64,000 nt of DNA. Source: an uncultured Gardnerella sp. (GTDB lineage: Bacteria > Actinomycetota > Actinomycetes > Actinomycetales > Bifidobacteriaceae). Below are positions 51,288-60,126 of this stretch, piece by piece. The stretch's first letter is position 1. Each line of letters begins with the position of its first letter. The DNA is taken from contig CAMUFL010000004.1 in assembly GCA_947088155.1 (NCBI GenBank), positions 1-64,000 of the forward strand, written 5' to 3'. The position numbers and the translations under genes are program-made. The notes under the pieces were generated by a model that was not told the origin of the DNA, made no database searches, and saw only the letters and a program-made list of their open reading frames with translations.

Positions 51288-51788
51288 TTATGCTGCTATA
51301 TCAGCTACAGTTGCGTTTAATAATGTTACGATATCTTGAGGATTAAGAACTACGTCCAATCCTCGTTTTCCTCCAGAAACAAGAATCTCATCAAATTGCA
51401 TTACGCTACTATCTAGTACTGTTTCATGGTGCGTTTTTTGTCCGAATGGTGAAATTCCGCCAACTACGTAGCCGCTTTCTCGTTGCGCAACTTCTGGGCT
51501 TGTCATACTTGCTTTCTTTGCGTGTACTGCTCCTGCAATTGCTTTCATATTGAGGCGTCCGTTTACTGGAACAATTCCAACCACTCGCTTTTCACCAGTG
51601 TCAACCATAAGAGTTTTGCAAACTTGAGCTGCGCTTACGCCTAGCTTCTCAGCAGCCTCAATTCCATAGCCGTCGTCCATGTGATCAGCGTCATGCTCGT
51701 ATTGCGCTATGCGGAAGGTGATGCCTGCGTTTTCGAGTTGCGCAATAGCTGGAGTTGCTTTTCCGGTTTCTGCATGTTTTTTACTCAT
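51288..51788 (-). CDS. ybaK: YbaK/EbsC-type aminoacyl-tRNA deacylase
   Basis: 166 residues from the ATG at 51788. The pattern KTLMVDTGEKRVVGIVPVN, KKASMTSPEVAQRESGYVVGGISPFG is the YbaK domain, which hydrolyses mischarged Cys-tRNA-Pro (and related species). The catalytic lysine in VCKTLMV is present. Length is normal. Confidence 0.92.
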   Translation of the reverse strand: MSKKHAETGKATPAIAQLENAGITFRIAQYEHDADHMDDGYGIEAAEKLGVSAAQVCKTLMVDTGEKRVVGIVPVNGRLNMKAIAGAVHAKKASMTSPEVAQRESGYVVGGISPFGQKTHHETVLDSSVMQFDEILVSGGKRGLDVVLNPQDIVTLLNATVADIAA

Positions 51789-51870
51789 TTTGTTACCGTG
51801 CCTTATACTCAACTGTCAAATTGTATTACATGATATGCTATACCGACTGTTGACTTAGTGTATATTAAAC

Positions 51871-51917
51871 ATATAAACCCCTTGTGGAGCTTAGAAAGCA
51901 GCACAAGGGGTTTATAT
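51871..51917. terminator. strong bidirectional terminator downstream of gap
   Basis: ATATAAACCCCTTGTG (51871-51886) is a perfect complement of CACAAGGGGTTTATAT (51902-51917), with A/T-rich flanks. Confidence 0.92.
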
Positions 51918-51964
51918 ATTAAATATTCGCACAACCAGCTATTGCTGATTGATGCTTAGCGAAA

Positions 51965-53020
51965 TCACTCGGAGATTTCAGCGAAGTAAAGAAGAGTGCG
52001 AATCATGTTGGAAGTGAAGCCGTACTCGTTGTCGTAGAAGGTAACGGTACGAGCCAAAGTTACACCGTCAACAGTGTTCACGTCGGTCTGAGTTGGATCG
52101 AAAACGCCACCGTGGGTGTCGCCGATGATGTCAGAAGACACGATGCTGTCTGCATTGTAACCGAAGTACTCGCAGTTTTCGAAAGCCTTCTTGAAAGCGT
52201 CGTTAATTTCTTCAGTGGTTGCTGGCTTCTCAAGAACAGTGGTCAACTCGGTAACAGAGCCGTCTGGAACCTGAATGCGCTGTGCGTGACCCTGGAGCTT
52301 GCCGTTAACTTCTGGCACAACCTTGCCGATTGCCTTAGCAGCGCCGGTGGAGTGCTCAATGGTGTTGCAAGCTGCGGAACGGTTATTGCGTGGCTTAGAG
52401 CCGCGTGGACCGTCGAGAATCATCTGAGTGCCGGTGTAGGCGTGAATTGTGGTCATGAAGCCGGACTTGATTCCCCAGTTGTCTTGAAGCAACTTCACCA
52501 TTGCAGCCATGGAGTTGGTGGTGCAAGAACCAGCGGAAACAATGTTGTCAGAAGCCTTCAAGATTTCGTGATTAACGCCGAACACAACTGTTGGAGTGGT
52601 TTCATCCTTAGCAGGGGCAGAAATAAGAACCTTCTTAGCACCCGCGTTCAAGTGAGCCTGGGACTTTTCTGCAGAAGTGTAGAAACCGGTGCATTCGAGA
52701 ACGAATTCAACGCCATCGTTCTTAACCCATGGAATGTTATTTGCGTCTTTTTCGGCGTAAACCTTGTAAGTCTTGCCATCTACAACGATTGCGTCTTCGG
52801 TGGAGGTTACCTCAACTGGGGTGCCGTCATCGTGGCGGAATGTGCCGTGGGTGCTGTCATACTTGAGCAAGTAGGCGAGCATCGAAGGGGTGGTCAGATC
52901 GTTGATGGCTGCGACTTCGATGTCACCTGCTTGACCGCCGCGAGCCTGAAGCTCAAAAATACGACGGAATGCGAGACGACCGATACGACCGAAACCATTA
53001 ATACCAATCTTGACTGTCAT
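51965..53020 (-). CDS. gap: glyceraldehyde-3-phosphate dehydrogenase
   Basis: 351 residues from the ATG at 53020, preceded by AAGGGAG; an upstream in-frame start at 53053 is not used on that evidence. NAD-binding [15 protein letters not shown] opens the protein and the active-site Cys166 lies in SAGSCTTNS. The enzyme makes 1,3-bisphosphoglycerate in the lower part of the bifid shunt. Codon use looks optimised compared with neighbours (more GC, ending CGC/AAG/GAG), as for a highly expressed gene. Confidence 0.98.
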   Translation of the reverse strand: MTVKIGINGFGRIGRLAFRRIFELQARGGQAGDIEVAAINDLTTPSMLAYLLKYDSTHGTFRHDDGTPVEVTSTEDAIVVDGKTYKVYAEKDANNIPWVKNDGVEFVLECTGFYTSAEKSQAHLNAGAKKVLISAPAKDETTPTVVFGVNHEILKASDNIVSAGSCTTNSMAAMVKLLQDNWGIKSGFMTTIHAYTGTQMILDGPRGSKPRNNRSAACNTIEHSTGAAKAIGKVVPEVNGKLQGHAQRIQVPDGSVTELTTVLEKPATTEEINDAFKKAFENCEYFGYNADSIVSSDIIGDTHGGVFDPTQTDVNTVDGVTLARTVTFYDNEYGFTSNMIRTLLYFAEISE

Positions 53021-53290
53021 GTGGTTCTCCCTTGAGTGAGACCTCGTGCGCAACGTTTTAAGTCGCGCTATTTTCGCGATGAAAACTCACGCATTTAGGT
53101 CATCGTTATTTGAATTAACGGTGTTCATTTTAGTGTGCGGTATGTACGAAGAGTTGTAATATAGCTCACTTTTATTGCAATCATGCACTATGAGAACAGT
53201 GAGCGTTAACATGCTGTGTTTTATGAGTGTTTTTGTGAATTTTTTGATAGTTTCCAGTTGCGTTTTTGCATAACATTTTACGAATCAATA

Positions 53291-53306
53291 TTGTTCAATT
53301 GAACAA
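53291..53306. promoter_or_regulatory. 16-base perfect palindrome upstream of gap
   Basis: TTGTTCAATTGAACAA is its own reverse complement. It lies about 270 bases upstream of the gap start and 25 bases before the terminator of the next gene. It could be an operator. The 372-base gap 53021-53392 holds no gene. Confidence 0.5.
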
Positions 53307-53330
53307 CGAGTGTAATTTTAAAAAGAAAAA

Positions 53331-53368
53331 GGCTGACGAGTTTTTCAAGTAAAAGAACCTCGTCAGCC
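53331..53368 (-). terminator. terminator of the thiamine pyrophosphokinase gene
   Basis: GGCTGACGAG (53331-53340) pairs with CTCGTCAGCC (53359-53368); reading on the minus strand it is followed by T5CT5. Confidence 0.88.
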
Positions 53369-53392
53369 ATTTGCATAAACTAAAGTTTGCGC

Positions 53393-54226
53393 CTATTCGT
53401 TATACGTCATTGCTTCAGCAGCTGCAGTAGTCGAATATGTTGGAGTAGTCTCGCTTTCAAGAGGAACTGCTAATGCCTCAGATATAGAAGTATCGACTTC
53501 GCCTAAATCTCCAATTGGTCTTTTAAACCAGCTCACCTGTGGTAATGGAGCATTAATAGGGAATGTTACAATAAGTGTTCCTTCATGAACGTCAATATGA
53601 GCAGGCGTATTATTTAATAATTCGTTACTTAAACCTTGTACTGCATCTCCATGCATGGTTGCGTGTTTAAGCTGATACTTTAATCCAACTTCATTTACAT
53701 CATTAGAAACTGGAGTATGAGAAAAAACGGAAACTATGCGCAAATCATCTCCAGATGATGCTGGAAAATCAAGAGATCCATCATGTATTGCTGTAACAAT
53801 TTGACCGTCGCCGTACAAGAATCCAATTCCGCCGCGGCGCGCTAAACGAACCATAAGTTGAATATTAGAAATAGTATGGTCAACTCGACCACCTAATCCT
53901 CCAAAAATATGAAATTCTCGAGAGCCTTTAGCCCAACCAACTTTTAACGCAGAAAGTAAGTCAGGATCATCTTTTTCTGCAGGCAATCTAGTAATAACTG
54001 CATCAGTAGGAAGTTTTAATCTAACAGAGTCAAAATCGCCGATGAGCGCATCCACATGCAAACCTAATTTACATGCATGATCCCAGCCTCCATCAGCTGC
54101 AATTGTTAAAGCGCGATCTGGCACATGTTCACGCGTATGATCGTAATAATCTCCTGCTGCTAATACTACGCAGCGTTGCAAAGGTTCCATAACAACATAA
54201 TAACGCTGCATTTGTACTGATGACAT
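53393..54226 (-). CDS. thiN: thiamine pyrophosphokinase
   Basis: 277 residues from the ATG at 54226 (later in-frame ATGs at 54211 and 54190 are possible). Family signatures: TIAADGGWDHACKLG, IGDFDSV, the PAEKDDPDLLSAL acidic-Lys site and GLGGRVDHTISNI. It makes thiamine diphosphate from thiamine and ATP. TTGACA and TGTTAT are 17 bases apart on the minus strand, and the ATG lies six bases after the -10, so a leaderless message is likely; the frame upstream of 54226 is then not translated. Confidence 0.9.
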   Translation of the reverse strand: MSSVQMQRYYVVMEPLQRCVVLAAGDYYDHTREHVPDRALTIAADGGWDHACKLGLHVDALIGDFDSVRLKLPTDAVITRLPAEKDDPDLLSALKVGWAKGSREFHIFGGLGGRVDHTISNIQLMVRLARRGGIGFLYGDGQIVTAIHDGSLDFPASSGDDLRIVSVFSHTPVSNDVNEVGLKYQLKHATMHGDAVQGLSNELLNNTPAHIDVHEGTLIVTFPINAPLPQVSWFKRPIGDLGEVDTSISEALAVPLESETTPTYSTTAAAEAMTYNE

Positions 54227-54232
54227 ACATTT

Positions 54233-54261
54233 ATAACAAGAGTTTATAAGCGTAGTGTCAA
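54233..54261 (-). promoter_or_regulatory. promoter of thiN
   Basis: On the minus strand TTGACA (54261-54256) and TGTTAT (54238-54233) have a 17-base spacer. Confidence 0.65.
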
Positions 54262-54488
54262 TCAACATTTGACTACGTTTTATGCCATTTTTCGGATTTG
54301 ATATTAGCGCATTTGATTGTTTTTATTCCGACAAATACAGGAATTTTAGACTAATACTCGCTTAACATAAAGTGCTTGGTGTAGTATTGCATGGCAAGTT
54401 AGATTTTCCAAGTTATTATGGATTTTCGTTAATTATTTGCTAGTAGACTAACGTAATGCTGTGTTGTATATTCTACGAGGAGAAATAA

Positions 54489-56375
54489 ATGTGCGGAATT
54501 GCAGGGTTCATTAATGACACCCCAATTAACGTCAAAAGCCAAATTGTAAAAGATATGACAGATGTGATTGCGCATCGTGGTCCTGACGAATATGGAACTA
54601 TGATTGACGAACACGCAGCACTCGGTTTTCGTCGACTTAGCATTATAGATCTTCACGGTGGATCCCAACCTATGTACAACGAGGATGGGAATCTTGCAGT
54701 TACTTTCAATGGTGAGATTTATAACTACAAGCCACTTCGCGAAGAACTTATTAAAGCTGGTCACACTTTCCACACTGATTGCGACACAGAAGTATTAGTG
54801 CACGGCTACGAAGAGTGGGGTAAAGGCTTACTTAATCGTTTACGCGGAATGTTTGCATTCGTTATTTGGAACAAAAGTACTCAAGAATTGTTCGGCGCTC
54901 GCGACCATTTCGGTATTAAGCCTTTTTATTATGCGCAAATGAATGGTACTTTTATGTACGGATCCGAAATTAAATCTTTACTGCGCCATCCAGATTTTAA
55001 GAAGGAGCTTAACGAAAATGCGCTTAAGCCGTTTATGACATTCCAATATCCTGCAATTAACGAAACTTTCTTCAAGGGCGTTTTTAAGCTGCGTGAAGGT
55101 AATTGCTTTACGTATAAGAATGGCGAAATGAAGATTGAGCAATATTACGATCCTAATTTCAAAGAAACAAAGCAACGCTTGAATGAATTAGTTGATTCTA
55201 TCGATAAAACAGTTTGTGATTCTGTTCAAGCTCACCAAATTGCGGATGTTGAAGTTGGTTCGTTCCTTTCTTCTGGAGTTGATTCAAGTTATGTTGCAGC
55301 TGTTGCACGCCCTGAACACACATATTCTATTGGTTTTGCTGGTGGAAGATACAATGAATCCAAACAAGCAAGCGAATTGGCAAAAATTATTGGCTTAAAC
55401 AATAAATCTGAAATTATTGACGCTGCTGACGCATTCCGTTATTTCCCACAAATTCAGTGGTATTTGGACGAACCTGATTCTAATTTCTCTTGCGTCCCAT
55501 TATTCTTCCTTGCAAAATTAGCTTCGCAAGATTTACGCGTTGTGCTAAGCGGTGAGGGAGCAGATGAATTATTTGCAGGATACATTGATTATGGTGTTCA
55601 TACGCGTTCTAAACTTATTAAAGTTGTGACTCGCATGCTTGCAAAGTTGCCAAAAAAGTTGCGTTACGCGATTGGTCGAGCTGCAAAGGGTAAGCATTTC
55701 CACGGAGCGTGGCATTTGTACGCTAATTTGGCTCCAGCTGAGGAGCATTTTATCGGTCAGTCAAAGGTTTTCAATGAGGAAGATGCTGTAAAACTTTTGA
55801 AACCTGAGTATCGCAAGGGTCCTAGCGTTCGCAGCATTGTCGATGCTATTTACAATAGAATTGCTGGTAAGGGACTTTCTGAAGTGAAGAAAAAGCAATA
55901 TCTTGATATGCATCAATGGATGCCAGGAGATATTTTGCTTAAGGCAGATAAAATGACTATGGCACATTCTTTGGAGCTTCGCGTGCCTTTGCTTGATCGT
56001 GTTCTTATGGATGTTGCAGAAAAAGTTCCTACTAAATATTTAATTACTGATGAAAATACGAAGTTTGCTTTCCGACAAGCTGCGTCCCGTCATTTGCCAA
56101 AAGCTTGGTATGACAGAGAAAAGCTTGGTTTCCCTGTGCCAGTTAAGGATTGGTTGCGTGAGGAACGTTTTTATAAGATTGTTCGTAAGACGTTTGAAAG
56201 TGACGATGCTGCTAAATTCTTCGATAGAGATGCTTTACTTCGTATGATTGACGATAATTATGCAAAGAAAAATGACGATCGCCGTAAGATTTGGACAGTT
56301 TACACATTCCTGACTTGGTATGATGTGTACTTTAATCACGATGGATTGAAGCCTGAGCCAATGCAGTTAGCGTAG
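54489..56375 (+). CDS. asnB: asparagine synthase (glutamine-hydrolysing)
   Basis: 628 residues, with CGAGGAG before the ATG. The N-terminal glutaminase begins MCGIAGF, so Cys2 is the nucleophile, followed by AHRGPDEYG and FNGEIYNY. The synthetase domain carries the PP-loop SSGVDSS near 255 and SGEGADELF. It amidates aspartate with glutamine nitrogen. It stands as a single transcription unit ended by a terminator. Confidence 0.95.
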   Translation: MCGIAGFINDTPINVKSQIVKDMTDVIAHRGPDEYGTMIDEHAALGFRRLSIIDLHGGSQPMYNEDGNLAVTFNGEIYNYKPLREELIKAGHTFHTDCDTEVLVHGYEEWGKGLLNRLRGMFAFVIWNKSTQELFGARDHFGIKPFYYAQMNGTFMYGSEIKSLLRHPDFKKELNENALKPFMTFQYPAINETFFKGVFKLREGNCFTYKNGEMKIEQYYDPNFKETKQRLNELVDSIDKTVCDSVQAHQIADVEVGSFLSSGVDSSYVAAVARPEHTYSIGFAGGRYNESKQASELAKIIGLNNKSEIIDAADAFRYFPQIQWYLDEPDSNFSCVPLFFLAKLASQDLRVVLSGEGADELFAGYIDYGVHTRSKLIKVVTRMLAKLPKKLRYAIGRAAKGKHFHGAWHLYANLAPAEEHFIGQSKVFNEEDAVKLLKPEYRKGPSVRSIVDAIYNRIAGKGLSEVKKKQYLDMHQWMPGDILLKADKMTMAHSLELRVPLLDRVLMDVAEKVPTKYLITDENTKFAFRQAASRHLPKAWYDREKLGFPVPVKDWLREERFYKIVRKTFESDDAAKFFDRDALLRMIDDNYAKKNDDRRKIWTVYTFLTWYDVYFNHDGLKPEPMQLA

Positions 56376-56403
56376 AAATCGCATAGTTCTAGCTTTGATT
56401 TGT

Positions 56404-56444
56404 GGCAGTCAAAACACGTTTCGTGTGTTGACTGCCTTTTTGTC
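56404..56444 (+). terminator. terminator of asnB
   Basis: GGCAGTCAA-x-ACAC pairs with GTGTGTTGACTGCC (56404-56436), followed by T5. Confidence 0.9.
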
Positions 56445-56479
56445 AAGGCTTCTAGTAGAATAGATATTCGGCTTGAGTA

Positions 56480-56600
56480 ATCAAGAAAGTGGGATGTCCC
56501 CACCTGGAAGCCTACTGTGGTTTCGGGTTCATGACTTCGGTCACGCAAGTTAGCTTCTTGTGCTGCTTGCTGCGCTGTTATATAGCGTTTTATTGATATG
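56480..56600 (+). ncRNA. structured leader of the infC-rpmI-rplT operon
   Basis: Compact stems are visible: GTGGG/CCCAC, a TGAC-TTCG-GTCA tetraloop hairpin, and GAAGC/GCTTC arms enclosing it (about 56508-56563). They lie in a roughly 300-base stretch with no gene, just before infC. L20 or IF3 feedback leaders occur before this operon in many bacteria; whether this one works that way is an inference. Confidence 0.55.
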
Positions 56601-56674
56601 AAGTAGTGAATCTTAAGCTCTTGGACTTCTTGGTGTATTACATCTTACAAGTATTTAGAAGGATTGGAGTCATC

Positions 56675-57367
56675 ATTAGCGACGAACCACGCATTAACGA
56701 GGAAATTCGAGTCCCTCAGGTGCGCCTTATTGGTCCAAAGGGCGAGCAAGTGGGAGTTATCGCAACCTCTGTCGCGTTAAACCTTGCAAGGGAAGCTAAC
56801 CTCGATCTTGTCGAAGTTGCGCCTACTGCTAAGCCTCCAGTAGCCAAGCTTATTGACTACGGTAAGTACAAGTACAACGAAAAGATTAAGGCTCGTGAAG
56901 CACGTCGTAATCAAACCGTCGCAGAGGTTAAGGAAATTCGTTTCCGCCTTAAGATCGACGATCACGATTTCGATGTGAAGAAAGGTCATGTGCTTCGTTT
57001 CTTGAACGGCGGAGACAAGGTAAAAGTAACTATTATGTTGCGTGGCCGTGAGCAATCTCGTCCGGTTGGTGGCGTTGAATTGTTGCGCCGACTTGCAGAT
57101 GAGGTCTCTGAAAGTGGCACAGTAGAGTTTGCGCCAAAGCAAGAAGGTCGAAATATTATTATGACTCTTGCTCCAAAAGGCAAGAAAATTCATACACAGT
57201 CTGAGCAACGTCGTCGTGGCGCTGAATCTCGCGCTGAGCGTCAAGCTCGTCAGGCTGCTCGTCTTGCAGCTAAGCAAGAGGTTCAGTCACAAGCTGCAGC
57301 TGCAGTAAATGCTATGCAATCCGATCAACATCACAAGGAGGGCAGCAATGCCGAAGATGAAAACTAA
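56675..57367 (+). CDS. infC: translation initiation factor IF-3
   Basis: 230 residues if it starts at the ATT at 56675. The upstream frame has no suitable ATG, GTG or TTG with a site, whereas GGAG lies five bases before ATT-AGC-GAC. IF-3 genes are known to use AUU, which allows self-repression. The N-domain ([33 protein letters not shown]) and C-domain ([27 protein letters not shown]) are complete. A basic/Gln-rich tail of about 45 residues extends beyond the usual length. The gene overlaps rpmI by 20 bases. Confidence 0.93.
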   Translation: MSDEPRINEEIRVPQVRLIGPKGEQVGVIATSVALNLAREANLDLVEVAPTAKPPVAKLIDYGKYKYNEKIKAREARRNQTVAEVKEIRFRLKIDDHDFDVKKGHVLRFLNGGDKVKVTIMLRGREQSRPVGGVELLRRLADEVSESGTVEFAPKQEGRNIIMTLAPKGKKIHTQSEQRRRGAESRAERQARQAARLAAKQEVQSQAAAAVNAMQSDQHHKEGSNAEDEN

Positions 57368-57542
57368 TTCCGCAGCGTCCAAGCGCGTTCGTCTTACCGG
57401 TACCGGTAAGGTGATGCACGATGGTAGCGCCATGCGCCACAACTTGGAGCACAAGTCGGCTCGTAAGCGTCGTGCTCTTTCTGAAGATAAAGTATTGGCT
57501 ACTGCGCAGAGCAAGAAGCTTAAGGGCTTGCTCGTTAAGTAA
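57348..57542 (+). CDS. rpmI: 50S ribosomal protein bL35
   Basis: 64 residues from the ATG at 57348, preceded by AAGGAGG. The sequence [20 protein letters not shown] is the family signature. It starts inside the last codons of infC in another frame, so coupled translation is likely. Confidence 0.96.
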   Translation: MPKMKTNSAASKRVRLTGTGKVMHDGSAMRHNLEHKSARKRRALSEDKVLATAQSKKLKGLLVK

Positions 57543-57609
57543 GTAACAAGTAAGAATTGCTTGTAAACGAATACGCAATCGAAAATTTTAAGAAAGCTGA
57601 GGAATACTT

Positions 57610-57993
57610 ATGGCACGAGTAAAGCGCGCAGTAAACGCTCACAAGAAGCGTCGCGTTGTTCTTGAGAGGGCTTCTGGCTACCGCGGTCAGCGCTCCCGTC
57701 TTTATCGCAAGGCAAAGGAACAGCTGCTCCACTCATTCACTTATAACTTCCGCGACCGCAAGGCTCGCAAGGGTGATTTCCGCAAGTTGTGGATTCAGCG
57801 CATTAACGCAGCAGTTCGCGCTGAAGGCATCACCTACAATCGCTTCATTCAGGGCTTGCACTTGGCAGGCATCGAATTGGATCGTCGCGCTCTTGCTGAG
57901 CTCGCAGTTTCCGATATTGAAGCTTTCAAGGCTGTTGTTGAAGCTGCTAAGGCTGCATTGCCAGCTGATGTAAACGCTCCAGTTGAAGCCTGA
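57610..57993 (+). CDS. rplT: 50S ribosomal protein bL20
   Basis: 127 residues, starting [19 protein letters not shown] and containing [15 protein letters not shown] and [19 protein letters not shown]. It binds 23S rRNA early in assembly and is a known repressor of its own operon. It ends the infC operon. Confidence 0.97.
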   Translation: MARVKRAVNAHKKRRVVLERASGYRGQRSRLYRKAKEQLLHSFTYNFRDRKARKGDFRKLWIQRINAAVRAEGITYNRFIQGLHLAGIELDRRALAELAVSDIEAFKAVVEAAKAALPADVNAPVEA

Positions 57994-58018
57994 TTTTGCT
58001 TTAATAGAGTTCTATTTT

Positions 58019-58045
58019 AAGCCCACCAATTTAGGTGGGCTTTTT
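58019..58045 (+). terminator. terminator of infC-rpmI-rplT
   Basis: AAGCCCACC (58019-58027) pairs with GGTGGGCTT (58034-58042), then T residues. Confidence 0.93.
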
Positions 58046-58074
58046 CTTTTAAATCAACAAATTTACTTATTAGC

Positions 58075-58080
58075 TATAAT
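58075..58080 (+). promoter_or_regulatory. -10 box for a leaderless xerD transcript
   Basis: TATAAT ends seven bases before the ATG at 58088, so transcription would start at or next to the start codon. No ribosome-binding site is seen. The -35 is weak. Confidence 0.6.
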
Positions 58081-58087
58081 TATTTTT

Positions 58088-59047
58088 ATGCGCTCAAATC
58101 TTGATTCTGACAATAGGAAAAATAATATTCCTGAAGAGTTTGCACTTCATATTCAACGCTTTATTGCGCATATTGATATTGAGCGTGGTCTTTCTAAAAA
58201 AACAGTATCTGCATACGCTTCAGATTTGCAAGATTACACATGCTGGCTTTACGACGAACGAAAAATAAAAGATATTACTACTATTTCTCAATTAGATATT
58301 GAATCATACATTCGAACTTTGAATGAATTAGGGTTGGGGACTAGGACAGTTGCGCGTCGACTTGCAAGTATTCACGAGTGGCATCGCTTTATGCTTGCTC
58401 ATGGTGACATACAAGCTGACGTTTCAGCGCAAGTAAAAGCTCCAAAACAAGCAGACTACTTACCGGATGTTTTAAGTATTGAAGAAGTAAATAGAGTTAT
58501 TGAAGCTGCAGGGAATTTTGGAAGTTCCGATGCTATTTCGATTAGAGATACTGCGCTTCTCGAGTTTTTATACGCTACTGGAGCGCGAATTTCGGAAGCA
58601 GTTGGCGTAAAATTCGAAGATATTGATTTAAATGAGTCCGTTGTAAAACTTACAGGTAAAGGCTCTAAGCAGCGTTTAGTTCCGATTGGTGGGTGTGCTG
58701 TTCGTGCTCTTCGTAACTATATGGAGAAATCTCGCCCAGAATTAGCGTCCAAGGGCAAACGTGAATTGCACACAATTTTCTTAAATAAGAGAGGTAATGC
58801 ACTTTCTCGCCAATCAGCATGGGCAATAGTAACGCAAGCTGGCGAGCGTGCAAAACTTGACAAACCATTGCATCCGCATACGCTGCGCCATTCTCTTGCC
58901 ACGCATCTTATTGCAGGTGGTGCTGATGTGCGCACAGTTCAAGAGTTACTTGGACATGCTTCAGTTACAACAACTCAAATTTATACGCATATTAGTCCTG
59001 ACGCATTAGTTGAAGCTTACGTAATGAGTCATCCTCGAGCTAAATAA
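58088..59047 (+). CDS. xerD: tyrosine recombinase XerD
   Basis: 319 residues from the ATG at 58088; earlier in-frame starts would overlap the rplT end and its terminator. A SAM-like N-domain (FIAHIDIERGLSKKTVSAY) is followed by the catalytic domain with R167 (ATGARISEA), Lys in TGKGSKQR, HTLRHSLATHL, LGHASV and the nucleophile Tyr in TQIYTHI. It resolves chromosome dimers at dif. parA follows after 18 bases. Confidence 0.92.
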   Translation: MRSNLDSDNRKNNIPEEFALHIQRFIAHIDIERGLSKKTVSAYASDLQDYTCWLYDERKIKDITTISQLDIESYIRTLNELGLGTRTVARRLASIHEWHRFMLAHGDIQADVSAQVKAPKQADYLPDVLSIEEVNRVIEAAGNFGSSDAISIRDTALLEFLYATGARISEAVGVKFEDIDLNESVVKLTGKGSKQRLVPIGGCAVRALRNYMEKSRPELASKGKRELHTIFLNKRGNALSRQSAWAIVTQAGERAKLDKPLHPHTLRHSLATHLIAGGADVRTVQELLGHASVTTTQIYTHISPDALVEAYVMSHPRAK

Positions 59048-59065
59048 TTTTATGCTCAGAGTTTC

Positions 59066-59935
59066 GTGAGTATACCTGTTGATAAAGTGGGGAGCATGCC
59101 TACTGATTTACTTGGACGCGAATACGAAACTTTTCATGCACCAGAGCCGTTAACTTCACACGGTCCTGCTCGCATTATTGCAATGTGCAACCAGAAAGGT
59201 GGAGTTGGTAAAACTACAAGTTCCATTAATATTGCTGGCGCACTAAGTCAGTATGGTCGTCGCGTTTTGATTGTTGATTTCGATCCGCAAGGTGCGGCAA
59301 CAGTTGGACTTGGAATTAACGCAAATGCGCTTGATAATACAGTTTATACGGCATTATTTGATTCGTCTGTGGACGTTCACGACGTAATTCGTCATACTGA
59401 AACAGAAAATATTGATATTATTCCTGCAAATATTGATTTATCTGCAGCTGAAGTTCAGTTAGTAACCGAAGTAGGACGAGAGCAAATATTAGCAGGTGTA
59501 TTACGCAAAGTGCGTGACGAATACGACGTTATTATAGTTGATTGCCAGCCTTCTCTCGGCTTGCTTACTGTAAATGCGTTAACAGCAGCTGATGGCGTGA
59601 TTATTCCACTTGCTGCAGAGTTCTTTGCTCTTCGAGGCGTGGCTCTTCTTATGCAGTCAATTGAGAAGGTACAATCTCGTATTAATCCAAATCTTAAAGT
59701 ATTTGGAGTTCTTGTCACTATGTATACTCGCACGCTTCATAGTGAGGAAGTGTTGCAGCGCATTTATGAAGCTTTCCAAGATAAAGTTTTGCATTCCGTG
59801 ATTTCGCGTTCTATTAAGCTGCCAGATTCTACAGTTGCTGCAGTTCCTATCACTATTTTTGCTCCTGAGCACAAGACTGCAAAAGAGTACCGCGAAGTTG
59901 CGCGTGAGCTTATTGCTAAAGGTGTTGTTGCTTAA
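59066..59935 (+). CDS. parA: ParA/Soj-family chromosome-partitioning ATPase
   Basis: 289 residues from the GTG at 59066, or 279 from the ATG at 59096. The deviant Walker A is CNQKGGVGKTTSS, and IVDFDPQGAAT and IIVDCQPSLG follow. No parB is adjacent. In many actinobacteria a xerD-parA pair is followed by scpA and scpB; here the next gene is typA. Confidence 0.88.
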   Translation: MSIPVDKVGSMPTDLLGREYETFHAPEPLTSHGPARIIAMCNQKGGVGKTTSSINIAGALSQYGRRVLIVDFDPQGAATVGLGINANALDNTVYTALFDSSVDVHDVIRHTETENIDIIPANIDLSAAEVQLVTEVGREQILAGVLRKVRDEYDVIIVDCQPSLGLLTVNALTAADGVIIPLAAEFFALRGVALLMQSIEKVQSRINPNLKVFGVLVTMYTRTLHSEEVLQRIYEAFQDKVLHSVISRSIKLPDSTVAAVPITIFAPEHKTAKEYREVARELIAKGVVA

Positions 59936-60126
59936 GTTCTTGTGATTCTGCGTTAGTATGTTTTGTAAAGCTGTCTTAGCTCGCTAGTAAAATCGGTGCG
60001 GTTTGGCAGCTTACCTATTTGGGCGCTCGTCAATAAGGTATATGGCTACTGTTTTAGCTGATGTTTATAGCTTAAATGGTTGCATGTTAATAATTACTTA
60101 AACGCGAAGAATGGAAGAGGTTTGTG

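Noticed and set aside
52112..53035. 307-codon plus-strand frame opposite gap
   Set aside because: It is antisense to a highly expressed gene with strong codon bias; the long frame is a side effect of that bias.
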